64,000 bases of DNA from Marinihelvus sp036351115. Its GTDB lineage: Bacteria; Pseudomonadota; Gammaproteobacteria; Xanthomonadales; SZUA-36. The stretch lies in the NCBI GenBank assembly GCA_036351115.1, contig JAZBOL010000032.1:1-64000 (forward strand). Direction: 5' to 3'. Shown one piece after another: positions 15,100 through 22,431 of the stretch. Position 1 is the first letter of the stretch; every line of letters starts with the position of its first letter. A program made the position numbers and the translations under genes. The notes under the pieces are model-generated. The model did not search any database. It had not been told where the DNA came from and saw nothing but the letters and a program-made list of their open reading frames with translations.

Positions 15100-17487
15100 T
15101 CAGTCGGAGATTTCTCTTACGACACGAAAACCCGTGAAATCGTTCCGATCCCCGTTGCGAAGGTTGAACCGCGAGGAAAGACGAATGTCCCGGGAGCCGG
15201 TCACCCAGGAGCCGCCACGCGCCATGTGCGATGAGCAGATGCCACGGGTCCACGCGCTGCCGTCCGTCGGCGCGTCGAGATAGGACAGGTTCATGCAGTC
15301 GGCTGTCCATTCGGCCACGTTGCCGATCACGTCGAAGATGCCGGCCCGGTTGGCGCGAAAGGCGCCGACCGGTGCGGTGCCGGCGGGAACCGGGTCTTCG
15401 CAGGCTTCGTGCTGCCACTCGAAGCCCGTTTCCCGGCCCGCGACGTTTCCGAAGCGGCAGACGGCCTCGGGCGAGTCACCCAGCCAGGGTCCGCGGGTAT
15501 CGGCCCGTGCGATGTACTCCCATTCGCTTTCCGTTGGCAGGCGATACACCTCCCCGGTCTTCGCGCTCAGCCAGGCCAGGTATTCCTGCGTGTCATTCCA
15601 GGAGACCATCATCACCGGGCGGTCTCCACGTCCCCAGCCGTTATCCGGGGGGCGATGGGAACAGCCGCCTTCTTCGACGCAGGCGTCCCACTGACCCATG
15701 GTCACTTCGAAGATCCCCGCCGCGAAAGGGCGCGTCATGCTGACGGTGCGCCGCGGACGCTCCTGCTCGAGCGCCAGCGGATCGTCGTCCGCAGCCCCTT
15801 GCCGGAACGCGCCGACGGGCATGACCCGCATCTCCGGGCAGACCGGGCAGTCGCGAAACGGCTTGCCGGGTTCGAGGGTCAGCCGCTCGATGGCTTCGAG
15901 GGCCTCGGTGACGCTCTGTCCCCGGGGAAAGGCGTTGAGGTAGGCCTGGTAGGCGTCGATGGTGTCCAGGTCGCGGGCCGTTTCGAAGGCTGCGGCGTCG
16001 TTCCGGCGGTCGAGCAGGTCCCGGCGAATCCGTTGCGCCTCCTCGATGTGCAGGCCGGCGGGCCAGGACTCGATGTAGCGGTCCATGGAAGCCACGGTGC
16101 GTTCATCCCGGGCCTGCTCCCAGGCGAGCTCGTCGCGGCGTTCACGTTCCAGCCGTTCCCGTTCTCGGAGGGCCGCTTCCGCGTCCATGGCCTCGATGCG
16201 CTGCAGGGCTTCGGCCTGGTGTAGCCCGGTGGGAAACTGTTCCAGGTAGTCGACGTAAGCAGGGCGGGTGTCCTCGGCGGAAAGTTCGTTCCAGGCCCGC
16301 TCGTCGAGGATGTCGATCTGCAGCTGCGCCTGTTCCGCGTAGATCGAGGTGGGATAGTCGGCCAGGAAATTTCGATACCCGAGCAGGGTGTCTGCCTCGA
16401 GCGCGGCTTCCCAGCGCGCGCGTTCCTCGTCCGTCGGCGCTGCCACGCGCGGCCCCCGATCCCGTTCCGCGCCCATGTCCACGTCTTCGAGCCACTCGTC
16501 CACGGGGAGCTCACGGTCTGACAGGAGAAAGACTCCGCCGGCGACCATGAGCAGCGTGATGGCCACGCCCAGCACGACGGGCAGCCAGGGTCTCCGTTCA
16601 TCCGTGCTGGTCCCGTCCCCGGTGCTCTGGGCCATGCGCAGGCGCCAGTCGATGCGGTCCAGGGAGTCGCGCCAGTCCGCGAGATCGGTGGGTCGACGCT
16701 TCGGATCCAGGCGCAGGGCGCGACTCAGGGCGTCCCCCAGGGCGCCCGGAACGGATGCCAGGGCGTTCCGGAGGGGATCTTCCGCATCGGCTTGCCGGGC
16801 CGCGAGCCGCTCCTCGGCGGTCGCGGGTTTCTCACCGGTGTAGGCCTGGAGGAGGGTCGCGGCCAGGGCGTAGGCGTCGCTCGCCGGGGATACGCTGGGC
16901 GGATCGTCAAGGCATTCCGGTGCGATTTCCGGCCCGGCTTCGGAAGTGGCGACCCCGGTCCCTGAACCCAGTCCGCGGAGCAGCCAGCCGCCCTCCGCGC
17001 GCTGCCAGACCGACTCCGGCGAGAGATTGCCATGCACCCGCCCCTGCTCATGCAGCTGGACGAGGGCGTCGGCGCAGGTCATGAGCGCATCGCGACAGTC
17101 ATCAGCGTCCAGGGTTTCGCCTTCTTCGAGCAGCCTTGCCAGGGGCTTGCCAGGCGCGTCGGGGCGGAGCTGGTAGACGGTTCCGCCGGCTTCGATGATT
17201 CGCAACACCTGGGGCAGGGCGGGGTGGTCGAGCCTGCCCGTCTGGCGGGCGGCCTCGAGGAAACGCTTTCGGGCTTCGACAAAGGCGCCGCGGTTTTCTT
17301 CGTCAATCTCGACGCTGCCGTCGCCGGCGCGCCGGGGATCGAGCTGCGAGGGGGCGAATTCCTTGAGTTCGAAGGTTTTACCGAGGGCCATGTCCACGAC
17401 CCGGTAGTGGATTGCGTCCTTGCCCCGGAACAGAACGGCCTGGACCTGCAGGCCATCGACCTGCAGGCCCGGAGGAAGGGGATTCAC
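15100..17487 (-). CDS. Membrane pseudokinase with SPOR-free helical repeats and C-terminal FGE/SUMF-like domain
   Basis: The product has 795 residues. At 10-285 is a protein-kinase fold: the ATP-binding Lys is kept (FELKEF, K42), but the catalytic loop HRDxxxxN is replaced by HGNLSPESV (152-160) and no DFG follows (LLRGLGSG), so it is a pseudokinase. One TM helix spans about 301-323, predicting a cytoplasmic kinase lobe and periplasmic remainder. Residues 355-535 hold four repeats of about 50 residues (YRNFLADYPTSIYAEQA, YVDYLEQFPTGLHQAEA and similar). At 550-795 is a formylglycine-generating-enzyme/SUMF fold (LPTESEWEYIAR, NVAEWTAD, ARGGSW, GFRV) lacking the catalytic Cys pair. GTG start overlapping the upstream stop (GTGA). 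Confidence 0.85.
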   Translation of the reverse strand: MNPLPPGLQVDGLQVQAVLFRGKDAIHYRVVDMALGKTFELKEFAPSQLDPRRAGDGSVEIDEENRGAFVEARKRFLEAARQTGRLDHPALPQVLRIIEAGGTVYQLRPDAPGKPLARLLEEGETLDADDCRDALMTCADALVQLHEQGRVHGNLSPESVWQRAEGGWLLRGLGSGTGVATSEAGPEIAPECLDDPPSVSPASDAYALAATLLQAYTGEKPATAEERLAARQADAEDPLRNALASVPGALGDALSRALRLDPKRRPTDLADWRDSLDRIDWRLRMAQSTGDGTSTDERRPWLPVVLGVAITLLMVAGGVFLLSDRELPVDEWLEDVDMGAERDRGPRVAAPTDEERARWEAALEADTLLGYRNFLADYPTSIYAEQAQLQIDILDERAWNELSAEDTRPAYVDYLEQFPTGLHQAEALQRIEAMDAEAALRERERLERERRDELAWEQARDERTVASMDRYIESWPAGLHIEEAQRIRRDLLDRRNDAAAFETARDLDTIDAYQAYLNAFPRGQSVTEALEAIERLTLEPGKPFRDCPVCPEMRVMPVGAFRQGAADDDPLALEQERPRRTVSMTRPFAAGIFEVTMGQWDACVEEGGCSHRPPDNGWGRGDRPVMMVSWNDTQEYLAWLSAKTGEVYRLPTESEWEYIARADTRGPWLGDSPEAVCRFGNVAGRETGFEWQHEACEDPVPAGTAPVGAFRANRAGIFDVIGNVAEWTADCMNLSYLDAPTDGSAWTRGICSSHMARGGSWVTGSRDIRLSSRFNLRNGDRNDFTGFRVVREISD

Positions 17488-18863
17488 GTGCCGGCGCCCC
17501 TGGCGGGTGACAGCCGGACCTTCACTTCGGCGGCGCCGAGGAGAATCGTGTCGCCCTCACGAACGTAGAAGACCTCGTCCCGCTGGCAACGAACGCCGTT
17601 CAGAAACGTGCCGTTGCGGCTGCCGAGGTCCGACAGGGTGAACCGTCCACCCTCACCGACGATCACCGCGTGCTTGCGGCTGATGCCCGGGCCATCGGCG
17701 GACAGTTGCACGCCGGCACGTCCGATCACGGCCTGGAATTTGCCGTCGTGTATGGGGGTGATGGCGCGGAGTGGACGTCCGTCTGCGTGGGTTCCCTCGA
17801 TGCGCAGCCACCCCGCCCCCCCGGTGGGACGCGTGCTGGGCTCGACGAAGGTCGTCGGTTTTTCCGCACGCGTCGCCCGTGTCGGCAGGCCATCGGCGGA
17901 AAAGGCGATGGTTTCCGCCTGCAGCGTGCGCTGGATCTTCTGCCGTCGCTGGGTGGCCGCCCGGCGTTTGATGATGAGCCAGAAGGCGATACCGCTGATC
18001 ACGGCGGAGAGCAGGAAGACCACGGCTCCGAGGCCAAGGTTGGCCTCGTCCAGGATGGCGCGGAAGCCTGTGCGCTTCACACCGGGGCCCTGGGCCTGGG
18101 CGGGGGTGATCACGGTTTCGGACACAATGCCGCCCACGGGGGCGACCTGCATGCAGGCTTCGAGGCGAAGATTGATTCCCATGGGTTCGGTGAGCGCCAG
18201 CAAGGCGTCGTTGAGCACCACCTGCGGGGGGCCGCCCTCGATGCCCGGTTCGCCGGTCGCGATCACCATGCCGGCCCAGTGCTCGCACAGGTCGATCAGG
18301 GGCCCGGTCAGGTTCGGCAGTGATTCTCCGGGCACGAGCGTCTGGGCCGCGCCCGTGGTCTTGCCGGCGACATCCACGGGCACCCAGAACGGCATCGCTC
18401 CCGCCGCCATCATGTCGGCCGGTGGCCAGGCCGCGAGGCGAACTTCGTGGTCGGTTTCCGGTGGGTTGAACGTGACCCGGATCGGTGGGCGTGTGAGGTC
18501 CGGCACGGCCAGCAGCGCCAGCGTCGTGTCCTCCGGTGTCGACACCCGGCGCGCCGGCAGCCCATCGGTCTGGAAATCCGTGCCGCCGTCCAGCGCGTAG
18601 AGATCGCCTTCACCGTCGGCGAAGTCCGCCGGGACGATCACCAGCGCATCGCCGGTGCCGTTTCTGCCGATCACGACTCCGGTCGTGGGCACCACGCGCT
18701 CCGGGTCGACGGCGCGAACCATGAGCACCACGGAATCGGGCATGGTGGCGCGGGTCGGCAGCTGGGCCCGGCTCTCGACCGGTGCCAACAGGGCCAGCGC
18801 CAGGGCGAACACCAGGGCAGGCAGCACCCCGCGGGAAGTCATTCGGTGAATCCAGAGGTTCAT
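17484..18863 (-). CDS. Membrane protein: degenerate trypsin-like periplasmic domain, TM helix, cytoplasmic FHA domain
   Basis: The product has 459 residues: a signal-anchor (LPALVFALALALLAPVESRAQ), a region about 42-235 that follows the trypsin-like S1C layout (TGVVIGRNGTGDALVIVPADF, then DTTLALLAVPDL, then LPNLTGPLIDL), one TM helix at about 276-298, a basic linker, and an FHA domain at about 355-450 with GR (381-382), SRKH (395-398) and NGT (417-419), the phosphothreonine-binding residues. Where active proteases have His, Asp and Ser, this protein has non-catalytic residues (VPADF, DTTLA, NLTGPL). It overlaps its neighbours by 4 bp. It probably links a periplasmic ligand to cytoplasmic phospho-dependent contacts. 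Confidence 0.82.
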   Translation of the reverse strand: MNLWIHRMTSRGVLPALVFALALALLAPVESRAQLPTRATMPDSVVLMVRAVDPERVVPTTGVVIGRNGTGDALVIVPADFADGEGDLYALDGGTDFQTDGLPARRVSTPEDTTLALLAVPDLTRPPIRVTFNPPETDHEVRLAAWPPADMMAAGAMPFWVPVDVAGKTTGAAQTLVPGESLPNLTGPLIDLCEHWAGMVIATGEPGIEGGPPQVVLNDALLALTEPMGINLRLEACMQVAPVGGIVSETVITPAQAQGPGVKRTGFRAILDEANLGLGAVVFLLSAVISGIAFWLIIKRRAATQRRQKIQRTLQAETIAFSADGLPTRATRAEKPTTFVEPSTRPTGGAGWLRIEGTHADGRPLRAITPIHDGKFQAVIGRAGVQLSADGPGISRKHAVIVGEGGRFTLSDLGSRNGTFLNGVRCQRDEVFYVREGDTILLGAAEVKVRLSPARGAGT

Positions 18864-19627
18864 CGGGCGTACAACCGGTTGATCAGGTTATCCAGGCAGT
18901 ATTGTCCGGCCCGGTTCAGGGTGCGCTCCTCGCGGCCCTGGACCAGGTTTTGCAGAAAAACGAGTATGGCCGCCATGACGAGGGCGAGCAGGGTCGTGCT
19001 GAAGGCCACGCCCAGGCGCTGGGTTACCTCGTACAGCAGTTCCGGGCTCTCGACGTTGGCGCGGTCGCCGGCGTAATTGAGCGCGAGCATGATGCCCACC
19101 ACGGTGCCGATGAATCCCAGGGACGGAATCAGCCAGGTGATGTACCGAATGATGTTGTAGCGCAGGTCGAGTTCGTGGAGGAACAGCTCCAGGCTCGAAT
19201 TCAGAAGTGCGTTGGTCTGGTCGACGGAGCGGCTCAGGTTGAAATTGAGCACCAGCCGCTCGATGAGCCGGGGAACGAAGCACACCTGGCGGTACCGGCT
19301 GCTGCGGACCTTCTGGTAGATCGGCGTCATGTCCTCTCCGGGCCGAAGGACCGTTTCGTCGTCCATGGGGAGATAGTCACGACTGAACTGGCTCTCCTCG
19401 ATCAGCCCGGCCCGCCACCGAATGAACACCTCCCCGAGGCCCACGAAAAAGGCCAGCCAGAGCACGTTCTGAACGGTAAAGGGCCATGATGCCCGGTTGA
19501 TGTCCAGGAGGATCGACGCTGCGGTTTCCGGAAGCACTCGCGCCATCAGCGCGATTGCCAGCACGGCAGCCACGAGGCTCACGGCCAGGGTCGCCAGGCG
19601 GAGTCTCGTTTCGCTCCGGTCCTTCAC
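18860..19627 (-). CDS. MotA/TolQ/ExbB family proton channel subunit
   Basis: The 255-residue product has four predicted TM helices: about 10-32, 48-68, 158-184 and 205-228. TM3 carries WLIPSLGFIGTVVGIMLAL and TM4 carries AFSTTLLALVMAA, the polar Thr-containing signature (T175, T211-T212) that lines the proton path in TolQ, ExbB, MotA and ZorA. The cytoplasmic loop between TM2 and TM3 is about 90 residues. Such channels form pentamers around a dimer of TolR/ExbD/MotB-type subunits; the two VWA proteins upstream in this operon carry the matching single helix with Asp. GTG start overlapping the FHA gene stop. Confidence 0.88.
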   Translation of the reverse strand: MKDRSETRLRLATLAVSLVAAVLAIALMARVLPETAASILLDINRASWPFTVQNVLWLAFFVGLGEVFIRWRAGLIEESQFSRDYLPMDDETVLRPGEDMTPIYQKVRSSRYRQVCFVPRLIERLVLNFNLSRSVDQTNALLNSSLELFLHELDLRYNIIRYITWLIPSLGFIGTVVGIMLALNYAGDRANVESPELLYEVTQRLGVAFSTTLLALVMAAILVFLQNLVQGREERTLNRAGQYCLDNLINRLYAR

Positions 19628-20175
19628 GGCCGGCGTTCCTGCGCTGGATCCGCGCCAGCTTCACCGCTATCGTCCGGCGTTTCACCGGCATCCTGCTTGC
19701 CGGACGTCCCGGCCGACTGCTTGCCGGGTGCGTCGAAATCCGGGGAAGTCGCTCCCTCCGGGCCGCTTTCCAGCTCGCCCGTTTCCGGATTGCGTTTCGG
19801 TGTCGACAGGGTGGGCTCCTTGTCCGGATCTCGCAGGGTGTAGCGGCCGACGCGCGGGTCGTAGAGCGAACCTTCCGGCGCCGGCGCCAGGCGGACGTCC
19901 ACGTCGGGGCCGAAAAGGCTTGTCAGGGCTTCCAGTTCGACTTCCACCTCGCCGAAGCGCAGGCGATCACCGACGCACAGGCAGACCAGGCGGGCCCGCA
20001 CCCAGCCGTCGTTCCGGCCCAGGTGTACGCCGCGCGCGGAATTCTCGTCCCGTACCCACAAAAATCGGCCGGGGTCGAGTCGCGCCTGGGCGTGCAGACC
20101 CGAAACGGACGGGTCATCGAGCTGCAGGTCGCAGGTGGCGTTGCTTCCAATGGTGAGGATGGCGTCTGGATTCAC
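19624..20175 (-). CDS. Small cytoplasmic FHA-domain protein with disordered tail
   Basis: The product is 183 residues. Residues 1-90 form an FHA domain: LTIGSNATCDLQLDD with the variant IGS in place of GR, SVSGLHAQARL in place of SxxHA, and NSARGVHLG in the NGT position, so the phosphothreonine-binding residues are partly degenerate. The C-terminal half is acidic, Pro/Gly-rich and probably disordered (PKRNPETGELESG and onward). GTG start; a 206-bp gap separates it from the VWA gene upstream, so a separate promoter or attenuator is possible. It overlaps the TolQ-like gene by 4 bp. Confidence 0.75.
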   Translation of the reverse strand: MNPDAILTIGSNATCDLQLDDPSVSGLHAQARLDPGRFLWVRDENSARGVHLGRNDGWVRARLVCLCVGDRLRFGEVEVELEALTSLFGPDVDVRLAPAPEGSLYDPRVGRYTLRDPDKEPTLSTPKRNPETGELESGPEGATSPDFDAPGKQSAGTSGKQDAGETPDDSGEAGADPAQERRP

Positions 20176-20381
20176 GGTTCTTATGCCTGCTGGTCATTCC
20201 CCTTGACGGGCGGCCTGTTCCGCCGGCAGGACCCGGGTTCGCTTCCGGGCGGGTCGCTGCGTCGGTTGTTGTCACCCGGTTTTGTCACCCAATGGTAACT
20301 GATTTTCGCGTGTCCCTGCCGTTTCGGAATCCGTCCGGGGGAGCACCCGGCCAGCCCTTTCGGCGAGTGCCCCCGGTGAGG
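20176..20381 (-). other. Gap inside the VWA-TolQ operon with hairpin and tandem repeat
   Basis: This is the only sizeable gap in the operon. Arms CCGGGGGAGCAC (20335-20346) and GTGCCCCCGG (20367-20376) can pair with a two-base bulge; no T-tract follows on the minus strand. A direct repeat TTGTCACCC occurs at 20269-20277 and 20282-20290 (13-bp period), a possible operator for an internal promoter. No gene is seen in it. Confidence 0.4.
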
Positions 20382-21320
20382 TCACTGCGCGAGCGCCAGG
20401 AAACCACCGGAGTTGGCGCGCGCCAGCGTTTCCATGAACGAAACAGTCCCTTCGTATTTGAAATAATCACCGATGGTCACCGCGTGAATTTCCACGTCGC
20501 CCTGGTTCGCGACGGTGATCTGCTGCGCCAGGACCCGGGGCGGCATGTCGTTGTTGAACGCCGGGTTGGGCAGGCCATCGCTGATCAGGATCACGGCGTC
20601 CGCGTCCGTTTCAAAGGCCTCTTCGAAGGCTGCGAGCATGGGCGACCCGCCGTCGAACCGCTCCGTCAGCCCGCTGACGAAGCGAAGGGCCTCACCCCGG
20701 TTTCTCCGGCTGGTGGGCGCCAGGCGCCCGTTCTCGGGCCATCGGTAGAACGCCGGCCCCCGGTCGAGCTGCTGGAAACCCAGGATGCCGAATCCCATCC
20801 CGGGCTGGAGGGAGTCCAGAGCCCGGGCCACCGTATCGACGACGAGCTCGTCGTGTTCCGCCAGGTACTTGTTCATGTCCACGAGCAGGAGAAATCGCGT
20901 TTTCTCCGTTTTCAGGCCGAGAAAGCGGAACGTGACGAGGTTCGTGGGAACGATCTCCTCACTGTCCTCGTCGGTCGGTGGTGGCGGCGGGGGCTCGCGT
21001 TCGGCGGCCACGAGCTGCGCCTTGCGGGTTTGCAGCTCACTGTCGAGGAGGGAGGCCTCCGCCTCCAGCTCCTGCTGACGGGTCCGGGCGGCGCTGAGTG
21101 CCACGACAAGACGTTCCAGGCCCAGCTCGTTGCTCTCCACGCGCGCGTCAGAGCGCTGGGCGAGGGCCTCCAGCGCCGCCAGGTGCCCCTCGAGGCGGAC
21201 CTCCTTCTGGTAATCCGGCATGAGGATGATGGTGATAATGATGAAAGCGCCCATGGCGGAGGCGAACAGGTCCACCGCGGACAGGGAATAGACGCCGGTG
21301 ACACGAAGCCGGGTTCTCAC
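20382..21320 (-). CDS. TolR/MotB-like stator subunit with degenerate von Willebrand A domain (paralogue 2)
   Basis: The product has 312 residues. A single N-terminal helix, SAVDLFASAMGAFIIITIIL (about 14-33), has an Asp at position 17 at its entrance, matching the layout of TolR, ExbD, MotB and ZorB. A coiled coil follows at about 42-108, then a Pro-rich hinge (PPPPPP near 111-116) and a VWA domain at about 128-310. The MIDAS metal site is altered: DxSxS is DMNKY (148-152) and the Thr loop is GGSPM, while LISDGLPNP keeps the late Asp (248). Metal binding is therefore doubtful. The start is GTG, overlapping the stop of its paralogue by 4 bp. Confidence 0.85.
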   Translation of the reverse strand: MRTRLRVTGVYSLSAVDLFASAMGAFIIITIILMPDYQKEVRLEGHLAALEALAQRSDARVESNELGLERLVVALSAARTRQQELEAEASLLDSELQTRKAQLVAAEREPPPPPPTDEDSEEIVPTNLVTFRFLGLKTEKTRFLLLVDMNKYLAEHDELVVDTVARALDSLQPGMGFGILGFQQLDRGPAFYRWPENGRLAPTSRRNRGEALRFVSGLTERFDGGSPMLAAFEEAFETDADAVILISDGLPNPAFNNDMPPRVLAQQITVANQGDVEIHAVTIGDYFKYEGTVSFMETLARANSGGFLALAQ

Positions 21321-22246
21321 CGCGATACCCCCACGAAGTCGCCGTTGTTCAGCCGGGACAGGGTTTGGAGGAACAGCACCAGGTTGCGGTTGTGGGTGTA
21401 ATCACCGATGGCGACGGTGTGCAGTTCGGTCTGGCGAAACTGGTTGCGGCGGGAAACGTCCTGAATGATGAATCCGGGCGGGTTGTTCGGTTCACCGTCG
21501 CTCATGAGGATGATGGCAGCTGCCGGGTATTCCATGGCGGCCTGGAGCGCGAAATGCGTCGGCGTGCTCCCCACGAACTTGCGCGCCAGTCCCCGGGTGA
21601 ATTCCGTGGCCTGGCTGAGGTTGTCCGGCGTGGCGCGGATCAGGTCGGTGCCGCCGGGAAAGCGCCAGAGCACCGGCGCCGGATTTCCCTGGTAGCCGAT
21701 GATCGCGAACTCGTTGCTGTCGTCCAGGGGCTCCAGGATGTCGAGCACGGAACGAATCATCAGGTCCTGGTAGTTGATCATGCTCCCGGACATGTCCACC
21801 ACGATCACGAAGGATTTCGACTCCGATGCCAGGCCCAGGATCGAGAACTCCACCCCGTCCGTGATGAACGTGGGTTCCGGTTCGGGGACGTCGATCTCGT
21901 CCGGTGCCGGCACGGGAACGGGCAGGGCGGCGATTTGCCGGTTGACGTCGCCGAGCTCACGTTCAAGGGCGGCAAGCCGGTCCCGCAGGCTGGCGTTCGC
22001 ATCCCGGGCAGCGTCCAGTTCGCGCACCATGCGTTCCTGCTCCGCCTCCAGGTCCCGGGCCGCGGCCGCTGCTTCCCGCCGCTGCTCGACCAGGTCCAGG
22101 GTCTGGGAGAACGCATCGTCCCGACCGGCATTCTGATAGTAGGGGAACAGCAGCATGACCAGCAGGATGAAGGCACCCAGCGCCGAGGCGAACAGGTCGA
22201 TCGCCGAGGTACTGAATACGGATGTCTCCCGGTCCGGTCTTTTCAC
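21317..22246 (-). CDS. TolR/MotB-like stator subunit with intact von Willebrand A domain (paralogue 1)
   Basis: The product has 309 residues and the same plan as its neighbour: helix SAIDLFASALGAFILLVMLL with Asp17, coiled coil at about 43-105 (many Glu/Arg/Ala heptads), Pro-rich hinge and VWA domain at about 130-309. Here the MIDAS is complete: DMSGS (151-155), a Thr in GSTPT (about 228) and MSDGEPN with D250. VWA domains bind protein ligands through the metal. MotB, TolR and ZorB use peptidoglycan-binding C-termini instead, so this subunit may grip a protein. GTG start with GAGGGAG upstream; first gene of the operon, divergent from the CHAT gene. Confidence 0.87.
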   Translation of the reverse strand: MKRPDRETSVFSTSAIDLFASALGAFILLVMLLFPYYQNAGRDDAFSQTLDLVEQRREAAAAARDLEAEQERMVRELDAARDANASLRDRLAALERELGDVNRQIAALPVPVPAPDEIDVPEPEPTFITDGVEFSILGLASESKSFVIVVDMSGSMINYQDLMIRSVLDILEPLDDSNEFAIIGYQGNPAPVLWRFPGGTDLIRATPDNLSQATEFTRGLARKFVGSTPTHFALQAAMEYPAAAIILMSDGEPNNPPGFIIQDVSRRNQFRQTELHTVAIGDYTHNRNLVLFLQTLSRLNNGDFVGVSR

Positions 22247-22296
22247 GTCCGGTGTGCTCCCTCGTGGCTGGGGTGGCTGGGCAGGCGTCGATGTGC

Positions 22297-22327
22297 ATTG
22301 ACAGCGGGCATCGCGCCTAGGTTCAAT
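22297..22327. promoter_or_regulatory. Candidate face-to-face divergent promoter between the VWA operon and the CHAT gene
   Basis: On the plus strand TTGACA (22298-22303) is followed after 18 bp by TTCAAT (22322-22327). On the minus strand TTGAAC (22326-22321) is followed after 17 bp by TGTCAA (22303-22298). The same two hexamers thus serve as -35 and -10 in both directions, and ATTGA/TCAAT form an inverted repeat with 21 bp between the arms. Mutually exclusive polymerase binding or a dimeric regulator is possible. Confidence 0.45.
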
Positions 22328-22431
22328 GCGGTCTGCCGGCGCCGCGGCGCCCGGTTGCCGCGGGCATCATGCGGAAAAGTGTAATCAATCCCGCCTCGCA
22401 ATCCACCCCGGGGGTCGCGTCAGTCAGAGTC

